DNA of 40,638 nt from a bacterium (GCA_021784555.1 JAJYHY010000030.1:1-40638); one strand, 5' to 3'. Counted from the first letter of the stretch, positions 1 to 9,039 are shown. Made by a program: numbers and translations. The notes: generated by a model not told the origin, from the letters alone.

Positions 1-2
1 AA

Positions 3-140
3 AGGCCTGCTCTTGGTCCGGTGCCAGCAAGGCGTGACGCCGACCCCCCCAGGCCTTGCGCGGCGCCGGTGTGCCTGGCCTACAATCTGAAGCGGCTGCA
101 CCTGATGGGGGCCGGCCTCAAAATGGCTGCTTTGGGCTAA
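3..140 (+). pseudogene. possible C-terminal tail of a transposase cut by the window edge
   Basis: One frame is open from the left edge to a TAA at 138-140. It ends in LAYNLKRLHLMGAGLKMAAL, which resembles the 'LAYNLKR' tail of DDE transposases such as the IS1182/IS4 groups. The upstream codons (PVPARRDADPPRPCAAP) look less like a transposase and may contain a frameshift. No DDE residues are inside the window, so the family cannot be fixed. The match rests on a short tail motif only, and confidence is low. Confidence 0.35.
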
Positions 141-402
141 AAGGCAGCCGGCGGCAGGCTCGGGGCCAGGAAAAAACGCCCTTCCCGTTGAGTTGGAGGC
201 TGGGGGAGGGGCACAACAAGGCATTTCCAGAAACAAAACGGGATCCCAAGCTTCGGGCGGGCTGGTTGTATTGCGTTATGTCAAGCGTATTCAGTTCGGC
301 TGGGTTGGGGGCTATTCCCTAAGTCCGACAGGCTGCTAGTTGGGACGATACTCCTGTGCCGCCTAGAGACCGTGGGACATCATGCTCTGCGCGGACCGCT
401 CT
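141..402. other. non-coding stretch, possible right end of an insertion sequence
   Basis: About 260 bases between the possible transposase tail and the end of sufT. A frame of 88 codons crosses it but has no family resemblance and unlikely composition. The segment around 311-345 (ctattccctaagtccgacag and following bases) looks like the sequence that often follows IS transposase stops, but no paired terminal repeat can be shown because the left end lies outside the window. Confidence 0.3.
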
Positions 403-960
403 TCACTCCAAGCCGAGGACTTTACGGCCCTCTTCGGAAATCAACGAGGGATGCCACGGAGGGTCCCAGACGATTTGCACGTTGGCCGACCGGATACCGG
501 GCAGGCGCAACAGTTTCTCCTGGGCGTCGCCGGCGATGGCCCCGCCCATGCCGCATCCTGGAGCAGTGAGGGTCATCTTGACGTTTATGATGCTGCCTCC
601 TTCGGGTGAACGGTCGAGATCGAGGTCGTAGATCAACCCCAGGTCCACGATGTTAAGGGGGATCTCCGGGTCGTAACAGGTGCGCAGCACCTCCCAAACC
701 GCCTTCTCCTCCACGGGGCCAGTGGCGGAGACCGGCTCAGTGACAGGCAAAGCGCAGGTGGGATCAAGGCCAAGGGCGTCGGCGTCCTTTTCAGCAACGC
801 GGAACAGACCGCCGCCACCAATGTCGCGGACGGTGTAACTGCCGCCCAGCCTCTGGGTAATATCGACCTGCGTGCCTTGACCGAGAGTCGCGGGCATCCC
901 CGATGGAATCCGGGTGGCCTCGCAATCACGAGTAAGTTCCACTGAAACAATGTTTTGCAT
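403..960 (-). CDS. sufT: SufT-type Fe-S cluster assembly protein (MIP18/DUF59 domain)
   Basis: A cytosolic protein of 185 residues predicted to help mature Fe-S proteins with the SUF machinery. The C-terminal half is a MIP18 (DUF59) domain with the signatures DPEIPLNIVDLGLIYD and TLTAPGCGMGGAI; the latter carries the conserved cysteine. The N-terminal ~85 residues are the extension typical of SufT (LTRDCEATRIPSG, then a GGSYTVRD segment). I chose the ATG at 960; a TTG two codons upstream is less likely, and neither has a clear ribosome binding site. No other suf gene is in the window, so the gene stands alone here. The call rests on domain layout and motifs; the exact partner is inferred from the family. 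Confidence 0.88.
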   Translation of the reverse strand: MQNIVSVELTRDCEATRIPSGMPATLGQGTQVDITQRLGGSYTVRDIGGGGLFRVAEKDADALGLDPTCALPVTEPVSATGPVEEKAVWEVLRTCYDPEIPLNIVDLGLIYDLDLDRSPEGGSIINVKMTLTAPGCGMGGAIAGDAQEKLLRLPGIRSANVQIVWDPPWHPSLISEEGRKVLGLE

Positions 961-1120
961 ATTCAAAGTAAACTGGATTAATGCCTATGTGGCCGATTGC
1001 CGCCCCTCGGCCCCGCGGCGCGCAGAGGACTGCGCGCCCTGCCCACCTGCGAAATGTCCAGGCTAGGAACTTAACGGATGTCGTGGTTTACGCAACCGGG
1101 AGCAAACCCCAATGAGATTG

Positions 1121-1272
1121 CCCAACGTTTCAATGTTGGGTTAGATCGCCGAGGGGCAACGAGTCCCGAATGGGACGGCTGACGCGGTGGCGCTGGGGCT
1201 CTCCTGGCCCGTCAGCCGTCCCCGCCGGGACTTGTTTCGGTCCGCACCCCCACCCAACGTTGAAACGTTGAG
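1121..1272. repeat. compound palindromic element upstream of mutL
   Basis: Outer arms at 1121-1141 and 1252-1272 are inverted copies matching at 19 of 21 positions (acccaacgttgaaacgttg in the right arm), and each arm is itself a small palindrome. Inside them lies a perfect 13-base inverted repeat, gggacggctgacg at 1172-1184 against cgtcagccgtccc at 1210-1222. The nested layout is that of a REP/BIME-like intergenic element. No gene was found in it. Confidence 0.75.
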
Positions 1273-1389
1273 AGTATTCTCGGAAGTGCCTCCTGCGCAG
1301 GGACAGGCGCGCAGTTTGCTCGGCCGATGGCCGGTTCAAAAGTTAGTGGCATTGGATTGGGAAATCCGCGCTACGAAGAATTCCGTCAA

Positions 1390-1469
1390 AGGCGCGGGGT
1401 CAGTCCTGCGCCTTTTTCCGCCACTTCCCATCCTTCACCGCGGAAAAGGTGAGGACTGACCCCGCGCCT
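1390..1469. repeat. long perfect hairpin upstream of mutL
   Basis: A perfect 18-base inverted repeat: aggcgcggggtcagtcct at 1390-1407 pairs with aggactgaccccgcgcct at 1452-1469. The enclosed bases can pair further (ccttttt-ccgc with gcgg-aaaagg). It is a REP-like element about 100 bases before the mutL start. It could stall transcription or simply be a mobile palindrome. There is no run of T after the stem, so it is not an obvious intrinsic terminator. Confidence 0.75.
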
Positions 1470-1568
1470 GACCGACACTTTTGATCGCATCCTCATCCCG
1501 CTCTTGGCTTTACGGAACCGGTTTTTGGCATAGAGTGGGTGGGTGGTAAGCAAAGCCCTCAGCCGCCC

Positions 1569-3647
1569 ATGAACCGAATCCGACTCCTGGCAGAGCAGGT
1601 GGCAAACCAGATCGCGGCCGGGGAAGTCGTCGAGCGCCCGGCCAGCGTGGTCAAGGAGTTGGTGGAAAACGCCCTCGATGCCCAGGCCTCGCGAATCACC
1701 GTTGAAATCCAGGCTGGCGGACGCAGCCTGATTCGAGTCACGGACGACGGTGTCGGGATGAGCCGGGATGACGCCTTGCTCTGCCTGGAGCGCCACGCCA
1801 CCAGCAAGATCCGGCGCGCGGAGGACCTGGCCGCTATCGCGACGATGGGCTTCCGCGGCGAGGCGCTTCCGAGTATCGCCAGCGTGAGCCGCTTCACGCT
1901 GACAACGCGGGAACGGGACGGCGGGGCTCTCGAAGGCACTCAAGTCGTGGTCAGCGGCGGCAGGATTCTGGAGGTCAAAGCCGCCGGCAGCGCACCCGGC
2001 ACAACCGTAGAGGCGCGGCAGCTCTTCTTCAATCTGCCAGCCCGGCGCAAGTTTCTCCGCACTGAGGAGACAGAATCGGCGCATGTTCAGCATTACATCA
2101 CGCTGGCGGCCCTTGCCTTTCCCCAGGTGGCGTTCACCTTCCAGAAGGATGGCCGCGCCGTGTGGCAACTACCAGCGGTGGCGCCGGTCCCGGGTCCGGG
2201 CGGGCGGTTGGAAGCGCTGCGGGAGCGGTTGCGCGCCCTCTACGGCGCCGAGCAGAGCCTCGTGCCGGTGAATTTCTCTGCCAGCGCGTTCGAGGCAGAC
2301 GCTTTGGAGCCGGAGGCCAGCCGGCGAAACGCAGATGCTTCATTGTGCATCTGGGGTTTTATTGGCGCGCCTGGCGTCTCGCGCGCCACGCGTGAGGACC
2401 AGCATCTATTCGTCAACCGCCGGCCGGTGGAAAATCGGGGGCTGAACTTCGCCCTGCTCGAAGGCTACCGCACGGCCTTGATGAAAGGGCGCTACCCGGT
2501 CTGTTGCCTTTTCCTGGAGGTCGAGCCGGGGGCGGTCGATGTCAACATTCACCCCGCCAAGCGCGAAGTGAAATTCCATCAGGAACGGGAGGTGCGCCGG
2601 TTCGTAGCCCAAGCGGTGAAAGAGGCGCTGATGGCTTTTCATGCAGCGCCCGGGGCTGGCGGCCAGCAACCTGGAGCCGGGGCTGGAACCGGCCCGGGAT
2701 TGAGTCCGAGCCCGCCTGTAGCAGTGCCCGCCGAGAGTGGCCGCAAGCCTCAGGAGCCGTCGGCTCAGCCAGCCGCCCAAGCAGCATTGCCGCACTTTCC
2801 TGCGGCCCTCAGGCCCACGCCTCATGGCGCTCCAATTCCGCCGGCGCAAGGTCCTTTGCCGCTGGGCTTCAGTCACGGGGAGCGGGCCTTTGGAGCGGCG
2901 AATTTGGAACAGCCTCCGCGCCCGGAGAGCGCTCCCGCTCCGCCGGGTGTTTCCCTCGCCGCGCCGCTCCAACACTCCAGCCCGCCATCACCCCCTCCAG
3001 TCCCCCCTGCGGGAACGACGACGCACGGCCCGGAAGCCTTGGGCGCCGCGGTGCCCCTGCTCCGGGTGCCTTTGCGGCTGATCGGCGTGGTGGGCAGGTT
3101 ATACGTCGTGTTGGAATCGGATCGGGGCTTGGTGCTGCTGGACCAGCACGCCGCCCATGAACGAATCCTCTACGAGCAGATGCTCAATCGGCTCGAACGG
3201 AACGACCAGGCTCCTTCCCAAAAACTGCTCCTGCCGGAAACGGTCGAGCTATCGGCGCGCGACACCGCCTTTCTCCGCCAGCAGTTAGGGGCGCTCACCC
3301 GGCTGGGCGTGGTGCTCGGCGAATTTGGAGAGCGCACTTTTCTGCTCGAAGCCCTCCCTCCTTATGTCAAGACCCGCGAACCGCGGCAGTTCGTGCTGGA
3401 ATTGGTCGATGCGCTCAAGGCCGCCGGCCAGCAAGTCAATTCACTGCGGCTGGGCGAAGGCACGGTGGCTAAGACCGTCTGCCGCCATGCCGTAAAGGCG
3501 CACGACCCGCTCGCCGGGCGGGAGTTGGAGAAGCTGATCGAGGACTTGCGCCGCTGTGCCATGCCCTACACCTGCCCCCATGGGCGGCCAACCCTCATCG
3601 AGATGAACTTCCGGGAACTGGAAAAGAAGTTCGGACGCAGCCAATGA
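1569..3647 (+). CDS. mutL: DNA mismatch repair protein MutL, endonuclease type
   Basis: A 692-residue MutL that couples mismatch recognition by MutS to strand incision. The N-terminal GHKL ATPase has NQIAAGEVVERPASVVKELV (catalytic Glu30), DDGVGMS, ATSKI and GFRGEAL; the transducer ends in VDVNIHPAKREVKF. A proline-rich linker of about 120 residues follows (roughly 370-490). The C-terminal dimerisation domain carries the metal-binding endonuclease motif DQHAAHERILYE (from Asp525, fitting DQHA-x2-E-x4-E), then VCRHAVKAHD and CPHGRPT. It should therefore nick DNA itself, unlike E. coli MutL. The start is the ATG at 1569, matching family N-termini; a GTG at 1539 would add ten unconserved residues. 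No mutS is in the window. Confidence 0.96.
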   Translation: MNRIRLLAEQVANQIAAGEVVERPASVVKELVENALDAQASRITVEIQAGGRSLIRVTDDGVGMSRDDALLCLERHATSKIRRAEDLAAIATMGFRGEALPSIASVSRFTLTTRERDGGALEGTQVVVSGGRILEVKAAGSAPGTTVEARQLFFNLPARRKFLRTEETESAHVQHYITLAALAFPQVAFTFQKDGRAVWQLPAVAPVPGPGGRLEALRERLRALYGAEQSLVPVNFSASAFEADALEPEASRRNADASLCIWGFIGAPGVSRATREDQHLFVNRRPVENRGLNFALLEGYRTALMKGRYPVCCLFLEVEPGAVDVNIHPAKREVKFHQEREVRRFVAQAVKEALMAFHAAPGAGGQQPGAGAGTGPGLSPSPPVAVPAESGRKPQEPSAQPAAQAALPHFPAALRPTPHGAPIPPAQGPLPLGFSHGERAFGAANLEQPPRPESAPAPPGVSLAAPLQHSSPPSPPPVPPAGTTTHGPEALGAAVPLLRVPLRLIGVVGRLYVVLESDRGLVLLDQHAAHERILYEQMLNRLERNDQAPSQKLLLPETVELSARDTAFLRQQLGALTRLGVVLGEFGERTFLLEALPPYVKTREPRQFVLELVDALKAAGQQVNSLRLGEGTVAKTVCRHAVKAHDPLAGRELEKLIEDLRRCAMPYTCPHGRPTLIEMNFRELEKKFGRSQ

Positions 3648-3678
3648 TTTCGCGGGGGCAGCACCGAAAAGAGGCGTG

Positions 3679-3805
3679 AACCACGGAATAAGCGGAATAC
3701 ACGGAAATAAGAAACAGAGGTGAACCGAGTCACGTTGCGCGAGATCCACGCCCCACGCTCGCAATCAGACCCCTTCTTTCCGTGTATTTGGTGTATTCCG
3801 TGGTT
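3679..3805. repeat. inverted-repeat pair between mutL and the DUF1080 gene
   Basis: The arms 3679-3707 (aaccacggaata...tacacggaaa) and 3777-3805 are inverted copies matching at 25 of 29 positions, separated by 69 bases. The core words 'accacggaata' and 'tacacggaaa' make up a family of AT-richer intergenic repeats that stand out against the GC-rich genes. No coding potential is seen in the loop. Confidence 0.65.
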
Positions 3806-3867
3806 TCCTCGGCAACTGTCGTGGATTCCGCTTGCGGGCGACTCTTCGCCTCACCACTATCAACGCC

Positions 3868-4599
3868 ATGAAGCGCGTTTTATCCATTTCGTTGGCTCTT
3901 CTGACTTGTGGCATGGTCCACCTGGTTGCGGGAGAGGATTCGGCCATCAACACTTTGACTCCCGCGGAAAAGGCCGCCGGCTGGAAACTGCTGTTCAACG
4001 GCAAAGATTTTACCGGCTGGCACAACTTCAAACACCATGGCATCGAGCCTGGCTGGAAGGTTGAAAATGGGGCGCTGGTCTGCGCCGATCCTCACCACGC
4101 GGGTGACATCGTCACCACGGGACGGTACAAGTGGTTCGAACTCCGGCTCGAGTATAATATCTCCAAGGGTGGCAACAGCGGCATCATGTATCACGTCACT
4201 GACCGAGGCTTCGCTGTTTGGGCGACCGGGCCTGAGTTCCAACTCGAAGATAATGCCAGGGCGGCGGATCCGATCCGGTGCGGCTGGCTCTATGCCCTCT
4301 ATCGGCCCCCCATTGACCCCAGCACGGGCAAAACTCTCGACGCCACCAAACCCGCCGGCCAGTGGAACCAAGTCCGGCTGATCGTGAGTCGCGAAAAATG
4401 CGAACACTACATCAACGGCGTGAAATATTTTGAGTACGTCTTGAACAGCCCTGATTTCAAGGCGCGCGTGGCCAAGAGCAAGTTCTCCAGGATGCCTGGA
4501 TTCGCGAAATCGGATATCGGCTATATCGCCTTGCAAGGAGACCATGGCCGGGTCGAATTCCGGAATATCAAGCTCCGCCCCATTGAACCGAATCCATAG
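3868..4599 (+). CDS. secreted 3-keto-glycoside hydrolase family protein (DUF1080)
   Basis: A 243-residue exported protein. It starts at the ATG at 3868, giving a clean signal peptide (MKRVLSISLALLTC...HLVAG); an in-frame TTG at 3832 would spoil it. The mature part is one DUF1080 (3-keto-disaccharide hydrolase) beta-jelly-roll domain, opening with WKLLFNGKDFTGWHNF, then NSGIMYHV, GPEFQLEDN and the closing GDHGRVEFRNIKLRPI. Members act on 3-keto-glycosides or bind glycans, and are abundant in Verrucomicrobiota and Planctomycetota. The substrate cannot be read from sequence. It is isolated: a repeat lies upstream and a two-component system downstream. The family call is secure; the enzymatic role is inferred. 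Confidence 0.9.
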   Translation: MKRVLSISLALLTCGMVHLVAGEDSAINTLTPAEKAAGWKLLFNGKDFTGWHNFKHHGIEPGWKVENGALVCADPHHAGDIVTTGRYKWFELRLEYNISKGGNSGIMYHVTDRGFAVWATGPEFQLEDNARAADPIRCGWLYALYRPPIDPSTGKTLDATKPAGQWNQVRLIVSREKCEHYINGVKYFEYVLNSPDFKARVAKSKFSRMPGFAKSDIGYIALQGDHGRVEFRNIKLRPIEPNP

Positions 4600-4715
4600 G
4601 CCAGGGATCGCAAATTCCAGGTCGCCGGGCCAGGTCTGAGTCAGGCCCAAGCCGTGGGCCAGGCCTTACAAAGTAGTTTGGCAATTCTCCCGGCCCCAGA
4701 TTATGATTCGAAGCG

Positions 4716-5384
4716 ATGCGAATCCTGGTCGTTGAGGATGACAAGAAGATCGCTTCCTTCGTGGTCAATGGGCTCAAACAGAGCGGGTACGCGGTGGACC
4801 ACGCCGAGGACGGCGAGGACGGCCTCATTCGGGCGCAGACGACTCAGTACGACGTGGCGATCGTGGATGTCATGCTGCCCAAGCTTGAGGGCCTTAGTCT
4901 GATCCGGCAACTCCGGGCCGGCCACATTCAAACGCCCGTCCTCATCTTGAGCGCGAGGTCGTCGGTGGATGACCGGGTGCGGGGGTTGCGGGAGGGCGGA
5001 GACGATTACCTGACCAAGCCGTTCGCCTTTTCGGAGTTGCTGGCCCGCGTGCAGGCCCTCATCCGGCGCTCGACCCACAGTCCGGAACCGACCCGGCTGC
5101 ACGTTGGAGACCTGGCGATGGACTTGCTCACGCGCGAGGTGCGGCGGGATGGTGAGAGCATCGAACTGCAGCCGCGAGAATTCGCGTTGCTGGAGTACCT
5201 GATGCGCAACGCCAACCGGGTCGTGACCAAGACGATGATCCTGGAGCGCATCTTCGATTACAGTTTTGACCCGCAGACCAACGTGGTCGATGTTCTTATC
5301 CACCGATTGCGCCGCAAGGTGGATAAGGAGCGGGCCATCATCCACACCATCCGCGGAGTAGGATATGTTCTCCGGCCTGATTAA
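4716..5384 (+). CDS. OmpR/PhoB-family DNA-binding response regulator
   Basis: A 222-residue response regulator. The receiver domain (about 1-118) has the acidic pair in VVEDD, the phosphoacceptor Asp51 in VDVMLP, and Lys101 in LTKPF. The C-terminal winged helix (about 125-220) has the OmpR-type signatures [13 protein letters not shown] and [13 protein letters not shown], ending in [14 protein letters not shown]. It sits directly before the sensor kinase, and the two genes overlap by 20 bases, so they are almost certainly co-transcribed and translationally coupled. The sequence is closest in style to QseB/CusR-type regulators, but the signal is not known. Confidence 0.95.
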   Translation: MRILVVEDDKKIASFVVNGLKQSGYAVDHAEDGEDGLIRAQTTQYDVAIVDVMLPKLEGLSLIRQLRAGHIQTPVLILSARSSVDDRVRGLREGGDDYLTKPFAFSELLARVQALIRRSTHSPEPTRLHVGDLAMDLLTREVRRDGESIELQPREFALLEYLMRNANRVVTKTMILERIFDYSFDPQTNVVDVLIHRLRRKVDKERAIIHTIRGVGYVLRPD

Positions 5385-6861
5385 TTCGTTGCGGCGCAAC
5401 ATCGCCATCCGGCTCAGCCTGTGGTACGCGCTGATCTTTACGCTCACGACCCTGGGCCTGCTGGCCATTGCCTATTACCTCCTGGCCGCCGCGGTGGGCA
5501 ACAAGGACCGCGAAGTGCTCGACGCCCGGATTAAGGAGGCCGCCGCAGTGTATGACGCCAGCGGCCTTCCCGCCTTGCGAAGCTGGGTCAGGAGCCAGCC
5601 ACCCGGCGTGCGAGACGCGATGTTCGTTCAGTTGGTCGATGTGTTCGACGACGTGGTCTATTTCAGCGCGCCGCAGGACTGGGTGACCTTCCGTGATGTT
5701 CCAAGTTGGCAGATGTCCCGCCAGCAGCCCGGCATTATCGTGCGCATTCCGCAGGGCGCCCAGAGGGATTTTATGCTCGAATCGCTCCTCCTGCCCGAGG
5801 GTTCCCTCCTGCGCCTGGGCCAGGTCACCGACAGCCGCGAGGCCGTGCTCGATCCGGTGCGCCGCAGCTTCGCCGTAGCGGGCACCACGACGATTCTCAT
5901 CGGCTTTCTGGCCGGGGCGTTCTTCGGCCAACGCGCCATGAAGCCGGTGCGCCAGATTACAGCCACCGCCCGCTCTATCATTCGCACCGGGCGGTTTGAC
6001 GCGCGGGTGCGGGAGCGCAAATCCCACGATGAACTCGACGAGTTGGCGCGGCTCTTCAATGAATTGCTCGACAAAAACCAGACCCTTATCCTTGCCATGC
6101 GCGAGTCCCTCGACAATGTCGCCCACGACCTGCGCACGCCTCTGGCCCGTCTCCGCGCCGCGGCCGACCAGGCCCTGCAGTCCGGCGCGGACGCCGCCGC
6201 GGCGCGGGAGGCGCTGGCCGATTGCGTCGAGGAATCCGAGCGCGTGCTGAGCATGCTCAATACCCTCATGGACATCACCGAGGCGGAAACCGGGATGATG
6301 CGCTTGCGCCGCGAGCCCGCCGACCTCTGCCAGCTCGCCCGCGAGGCCGTCGAGGTCTATGAGTATGTGGCCGAGGAGAGGCGCGTCGCCATCTCGACCG
6401 AACTGCCTGCGGCTTGCCCCGCCCTCGTCGATGCGCCGCGCATTCGGCAGGTCTTTGCCAACCTGCTGGATAACGCCATCAAATACACCCCGGCAGGCGG
6501 CGCCGTGACCGTCTCCGTTCGCGCGGAGGACGGGCAGGCCAGGGCGGTCTTCCAGGACAACGGCATCGGCATCCCCCTTGAGGAGCAGTCTCGTATCTGG
6601 GACCGGCTTTACCGGGGCGACAAGAGCCGCTCCCAGCGGGGCTTGGGACTGGGCTTGAGCCTGGTCAAGGCCGTGGTCGAAGCCCATGGCGGCAGGGTCA
6701 TGGTTTCCTCCCGGCCCAATGAGGGCGCCCGTTTCACCGTCTGCCTGCCGTCGGGGGAGGCAGGGCCTCAGCCGGAGCCAAATCCAGCCGGCGAATATAG
6801 GGCCACCACGCGCCCGGCAAGAATGCTCTTAAACCCGGCTGCCAGCGAACAGCCCCAATAG
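5365..6861 (+). CDS. membrane sensor histidine kinase, partner of the preceding regulator
   Basis: A 498-residue sensor kinase. A first transmembrane helix lies near residues 18-40 ([20 protein letters not shown]), followed by an extracytoplasmic sensor region of about 130 residues and a second helix near 172-190 ([16 protein letters not shown]). Then come HAMP, a HisKA dimerisation helix with phosphoacceptor His254 ([13 protein letters not shown]), and a HATPase_c domain with [21 protein letters not shown] and [18 protein letters not shown]. This is the CusS/QseE-like layout. Its last 33 bases are overlapped by a small convergent gene on the other strand. The ~35-residue proline-rich tail after the ATPase domain is unconserved. 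Confidence 0.95.
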   Translation: MFSGLINSLRRNIAIRLSLWYALIFTLTTLGLLAIAYYLLAAAVGNKDREVLDARIKEAAAVYDASGLPALRSWVRSQPPGVRDAMFVQLVDVFDDVVYFSAPQDWVTFRDVPSWQMSRQQPGIIVRIPQGAQRDFMLESLLLPEGSLLRLGQVTDSREAVLDPVRRSFAVAGTTTILIGFLAGAFFGQRAMKPVRQITATARSIIRTGRFDARVRERKSHDELDELARLFNELLDKNQTLILAMRESLDNVAHDLRTPLARLRAAADQALQSGADAAAAREALADCVEESERVLSMLNTLMDITEAETGMMRLRREPADLCQLAREAVEVYEYVAEERRVAISTELPAACPALVDAPRIRQVFANLLDNAIKYTPAGGAVTVSVRAEDGQARAVFQDNGIGIPLEEQSRIWDRLYRGDKSRSQRGLGLGLSLVKAVVEAHGGRVMVSSRPNEGARFTVCLPSGEAGPQPEPNPAGEYRATTRPARMLLNPAASEQPQ

Positions 6862-6999
6862 CAGCAAGATGACGAACATCGCGATGAACAGGAAGAAGAG
6901 GAATTTCGCAATGCCGGCGGCGACGCCGGCAATGCCCCAGAAACCCAGAATCGCCGCGATGATCGAGATAATCAAAAAGATAGCCGCCCACTTCAGCAT
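6829..6999 (-). CDS. DUF1328 (YtjA-type) small membrane protein
   Basis: A 56-residue, almost wholly hydrophobic protein that starts [20 protein letters not shown], continues [20 protein letters not shown] and ends [12 protein letters not shown]. This is the two-helix DUF1328/YtjA family (usual length 50-60). The ATG at 6999 follows a strong ribosome binding site, aaggag, eight bases upstream. Function is unknown; the family is linked to envelope or general stress in Proteobacteria. The gene runs towards the sensor kinase and their ends overlap by 33 bases, with the stop at 6829-6831 inside the kinase coding region. Its small size and coding overlap make it easy to miss. Confidence 0.9.
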   Translation of the reverse strand: MLKWAAIFLIISIIAAILGFWGIAGVAAGIAKFLFFLFIAMFVILLLLGLFAGSRV

Positions 7000-7162
7000 A
7001 CTGATGTCTCCTTTCTTGCCGGTATTTCAGGCCGGCCGTTGACTCATCCGCTCCTCAGACAAAAAGCTAGTTTGTCCTCGCGGCAAACGCCTTGGGGTTT
7101 TCAGCCCAGACGCGCCGCGGATCCGCAGGCGGCGCAAGCCTGGGCGCAGCACGCCGGGCTTG
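7000..7162. other. intergenic gap holding the DUF1328 upstream region
   Basis: Leftward transcription of the DUF1328 gene must begin here. Its ribosome binding site is at about 7008-7013 (ctcctt on the plus strand). The rest is GC-rich with imperfect palindromes (gccgg...ccggc; gcgccgcggatccgcaggcggcgc) but no gene or clear promoter. Confidence 0.4.
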
Positions 7163-7864
7163 CTACGCCCGCCCGATGAGCAGGGCGCAGTTCCAGGTGA
7201 GGAACTCCCTCAAGACGGGAAGATGCACCAGGAAGGCGAGCTCGGTATAATACCGGGGAGCGGCGCGGAGGAGGACGAGGTTGGGGGCGCGGCGAATCGT
7301 GCGCAGGACGTGGCCGATGTAGCTGGGATAGAGGTTCTCGAAGGGGGTGTGGATGCGCTTTCGCCCGATCAGCTTGTCGTAGGTCCGATAGCCGCGCCGA
7401 ACTCCAAGGTAATGAAATGGGGAAAATTCATGGCCGCCCCACGGCGAAAGCCAGTTTGTCCAACTCAGGTAGAGCCATCCTCGCGGGGCGAGGAGGTGGT
7501 GAGCCGAGTGGATAAAGTCGTCCGGCTTGGCCAGGTGCTCCAGCACGTTGGAACATATAACAAGGTCGTATTGGCCGAGTTGGCGGATGTCGTCCCGGTC
7601 GATGTTTACTTTGCGAAAGGGCGCGGCTGCCAGTGCCGGCGGCAGCCCGTTGTCTTCGTCCGCAAAGGTGACCTGGCAACCGCGCTTCATGAGTTGCATC
7701 CCAAAGACGGCGTGGCCGCAACCCAGGTCGAGGGCGCGGGTCTTGGCGCCGAGGTCAAGTCCGCAACGCTCGATCCAGCGGATTGCATCGTCGGCTTGAA
7801 ACGTGTAGAAGGTGGGGTCGTCCCGGTGCTTCAGATGTTGGGCAATGAGCCGATGGATGATCAT
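7163..7864 (-). CDS. class I SAM-dependent methyltransferase
   Basis: A 233-residue Rossmann-fold methyltransferase. Motif I is ALDLGCGHAVFG (about residues 44-55), the acidic motif II region is VTFADEDN, and the later motif is YDLVICSNVLEHLAKPDDF, typical of the Methyltransf_11/UbiE-like superfamily. The C-terminal ~70 residues (GYRTYDKLIGRK...LREFLTWNCALLIGRA) are longer than the minimal fold and partly hydrophobic. The gene is divergent from a GT2 glycosyltransferase with only 36 bases between starts, so the two probably share a control region. That suggests a role in modifying a cell-surface glycan or lipid; the substrate is unknown. Confidence 0.85.
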   Translation of the reverse strand: MIIHRLIAQHLKHRDDPTFYTFQADDAIRWIERCGLDLGAKTRALDLGCGHAVFGMQLMKRGCQVTFADEDNGLPPALAAAPFRKVNIDRDDIRQLGQYDLVICSNVLEHLAKPDDFIHSAHHLLAPRGWLYLSWTNWLSPWGGHEFSPFHYLGVRRGYRTYDKLIGRKRIHTPFENLYPSYIGHVLRTIRRAPNLVLLRAAPRYYTELAFLVHLPVLREFLTWNCALLIGRA

Positions 7865-7900
7865 CGTGGCGCATTGACTCTAACATCCGGATGGTGATCT

Positions 7901-8950
7901 GTGCAATCGGATTTACAACCGCTGGTATCGGTAATTGTCCTCAACTACAACGGGGCGAGATGGATTGAGCGCTGCCTGGCCTCGCTCCACGGCCAAACCC
8001 TCTTTTCCAGGCTGGAGGTGATCGTCGCCGACAACGTCTCAACCGACGGCTCGGACAGGCTCGCGGCCGAAATCATTCGTGACTGGCCGAACGCGACGTT
8101 CTTCCCGAACGCGGAAAACCTTGGTTATTGCGCCGGAAACAACCGGGCTTCCGAAGCGGCTCAGGGCGATTACCTGTTCTTCCTCAACAATGATGCCTGG
8201 CTGGAGCCGGACTGCCTCGAGGTGCTGCTGGCCGAAACGCGCCAAGCTGGGGCCGGCGCCGCCGGTCCCCTGGTGCTGAACTACGACGACAACTCCTTCC
8301 AGTCGCTGGGCGCCTTCGGTTTTGACCTCTTCGGGCTGCCCAGCACGCGCACCTCCGCCAACTCGACACGCGACGTCTTCATGCCTGAGGGTTGCGCCTA
8401 TCTCATCGAGCGGAGGCTGTTCAATGAGCTGGGGCGGTTCGATCCGGAGTTCTTCATGTACCAGGACGAATATGACCTGTCCTGGCGCGTCTGGGTGGCC
8501 GGACGGAAGTCCATTGCCGTGCCCGCCGCTAGACTCCACCATCGCGGCGCCGCGCAGGTCAATCCCGCCGGCGGGGGGAACGTGGCGGAGTTCCGCACGA
8601 GTGACACCAAACGCTATTACGCGAACCGGAACAGCCTTCTGGTGCTGCTGAAGAGCGGACAGCATCTGATTCTGCTGATGGCCGTGCTCCAGCTTGGCTC
8701 GCTGGCAGTTGAGGCGGTGATGGCGCTTCTGCTCATCCGCCGATGGGGCTTTGTCAGGCGGGCGTATTACGAGGCCGTCCGCGACTGCTGGCGTTTGCGC
8801 CGGCACATTGCCGCCGAGCGACGGCGCATCCGCCAATTCCGCCGGCGTGGGGATTGGCGGATGCTGCGGTTCCTGAAATTGAGGTTCAACCGCTGGGACG
8901 AAGTTCAGCGGATGCGCCAGCACGGTGTGCCGCAGGTAACGGCTCGGTGA
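7901..8950 (+). CDS. family 2 glycosyltransferase (WbbL/rhamnosyltransferase-like)
   Basis: A 349-residue GT-A fold glycosyltransferase that should transfer a nucleotide-activated sugar onto a surface glycan. Motifs in order: PLVSVIVLNYNGARWIERCL, VIVADNVSTDGSD, FFPNAENLGYCAGNNRAS, and the metal-binding FFLNNDAWLEPDCL with Asp98. Later come MPEGCAYLIERRLF and MYQDEYDLSWRVWVAGR (catalytic base region). After residue ~245 a hydrophobic helix (LILLMAVLQLGSLAVEAVMA) and a basic tail suggest membrane association. It starts with GTG at 7901 and a weak purine-rich site upstream. It precedes the PAP2-GT39 fusion on the same strand with an 89-base gap containing low-complexity repeats. Confidence 0.92.
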   Translation: MQSDLQPLVSVIVLNYNGARWIERCLASLHGQTLFSRLEVIVADNVSTDGSDRLAAEIIRDWPNATFFPNAENLGYCAGNNRASEAAQGDYLFFLNNDAWLEPDCLEVLLAETRQAGAGAAGPLVLNYDDNSFQSLGAFGFDLFGLPSTRTSANSTRDVFMPEGCAYLIERRLFNELGRFDPEFFMYQDEYDLSWRVWVAGRKSIAVPAARLHHRGAAQVNPAGGGNVAEFRTSDTKRYYANRNSLLVLLKSGQHLILLMAVLQLGSLAVEAVMALLLIRRWGFVRRAYYEAVRDCWRLRRHIAAERRRIRQFRRRGDWRMLRFLKLRFNRWDEVQRMRQHGVPQVTAR

Positions 8951-8969
8951 CCGCGTGCTTATGCTCGTT

Positions 8970-9038
8970 TTGAAATCTCGAATCTGAAATCTGAAATCGC
9001 GGGTCTGCCTGCTCTCCAATCGCAAATCAAAAATCGAA
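8970..9038. repeat. AT-rich low-complexity repeat between two glycosyltransferase genes
   Basis: The segment repeats words such as 'aaatctgaaatc' and ends 'aatcgcaaatcaaaaatcga'. A related inverted string (tttcgatttgcgatt) occurs near 16806 upstream of hypB's neighbour. It is a short dispersed intergenic repeat with no coding potential. Confidence 0.5.
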
Positions 9039-9039
9039 A

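Noticed and set aside
56..322. 88-codon open frame at the left edge
   Set aside because: It has no recognisable motif and an unlikely composition. The possible transposase-tail frame across the same bases is a better explanation.
4645..4661. ggccca-agccg-tgggcc hairpin after the DUF1080 gene as a terminator
   Set aside because: The stem is only six pairs and no T-run follows.
5338..6687. long open frame (449 codons) antisense to the sensor kinase
   Set aside because: It mirrors the kinase coding region, has no family pattern and an odd His/Gly/Arg-rich composition; high GC content keeps the opposite frame open.
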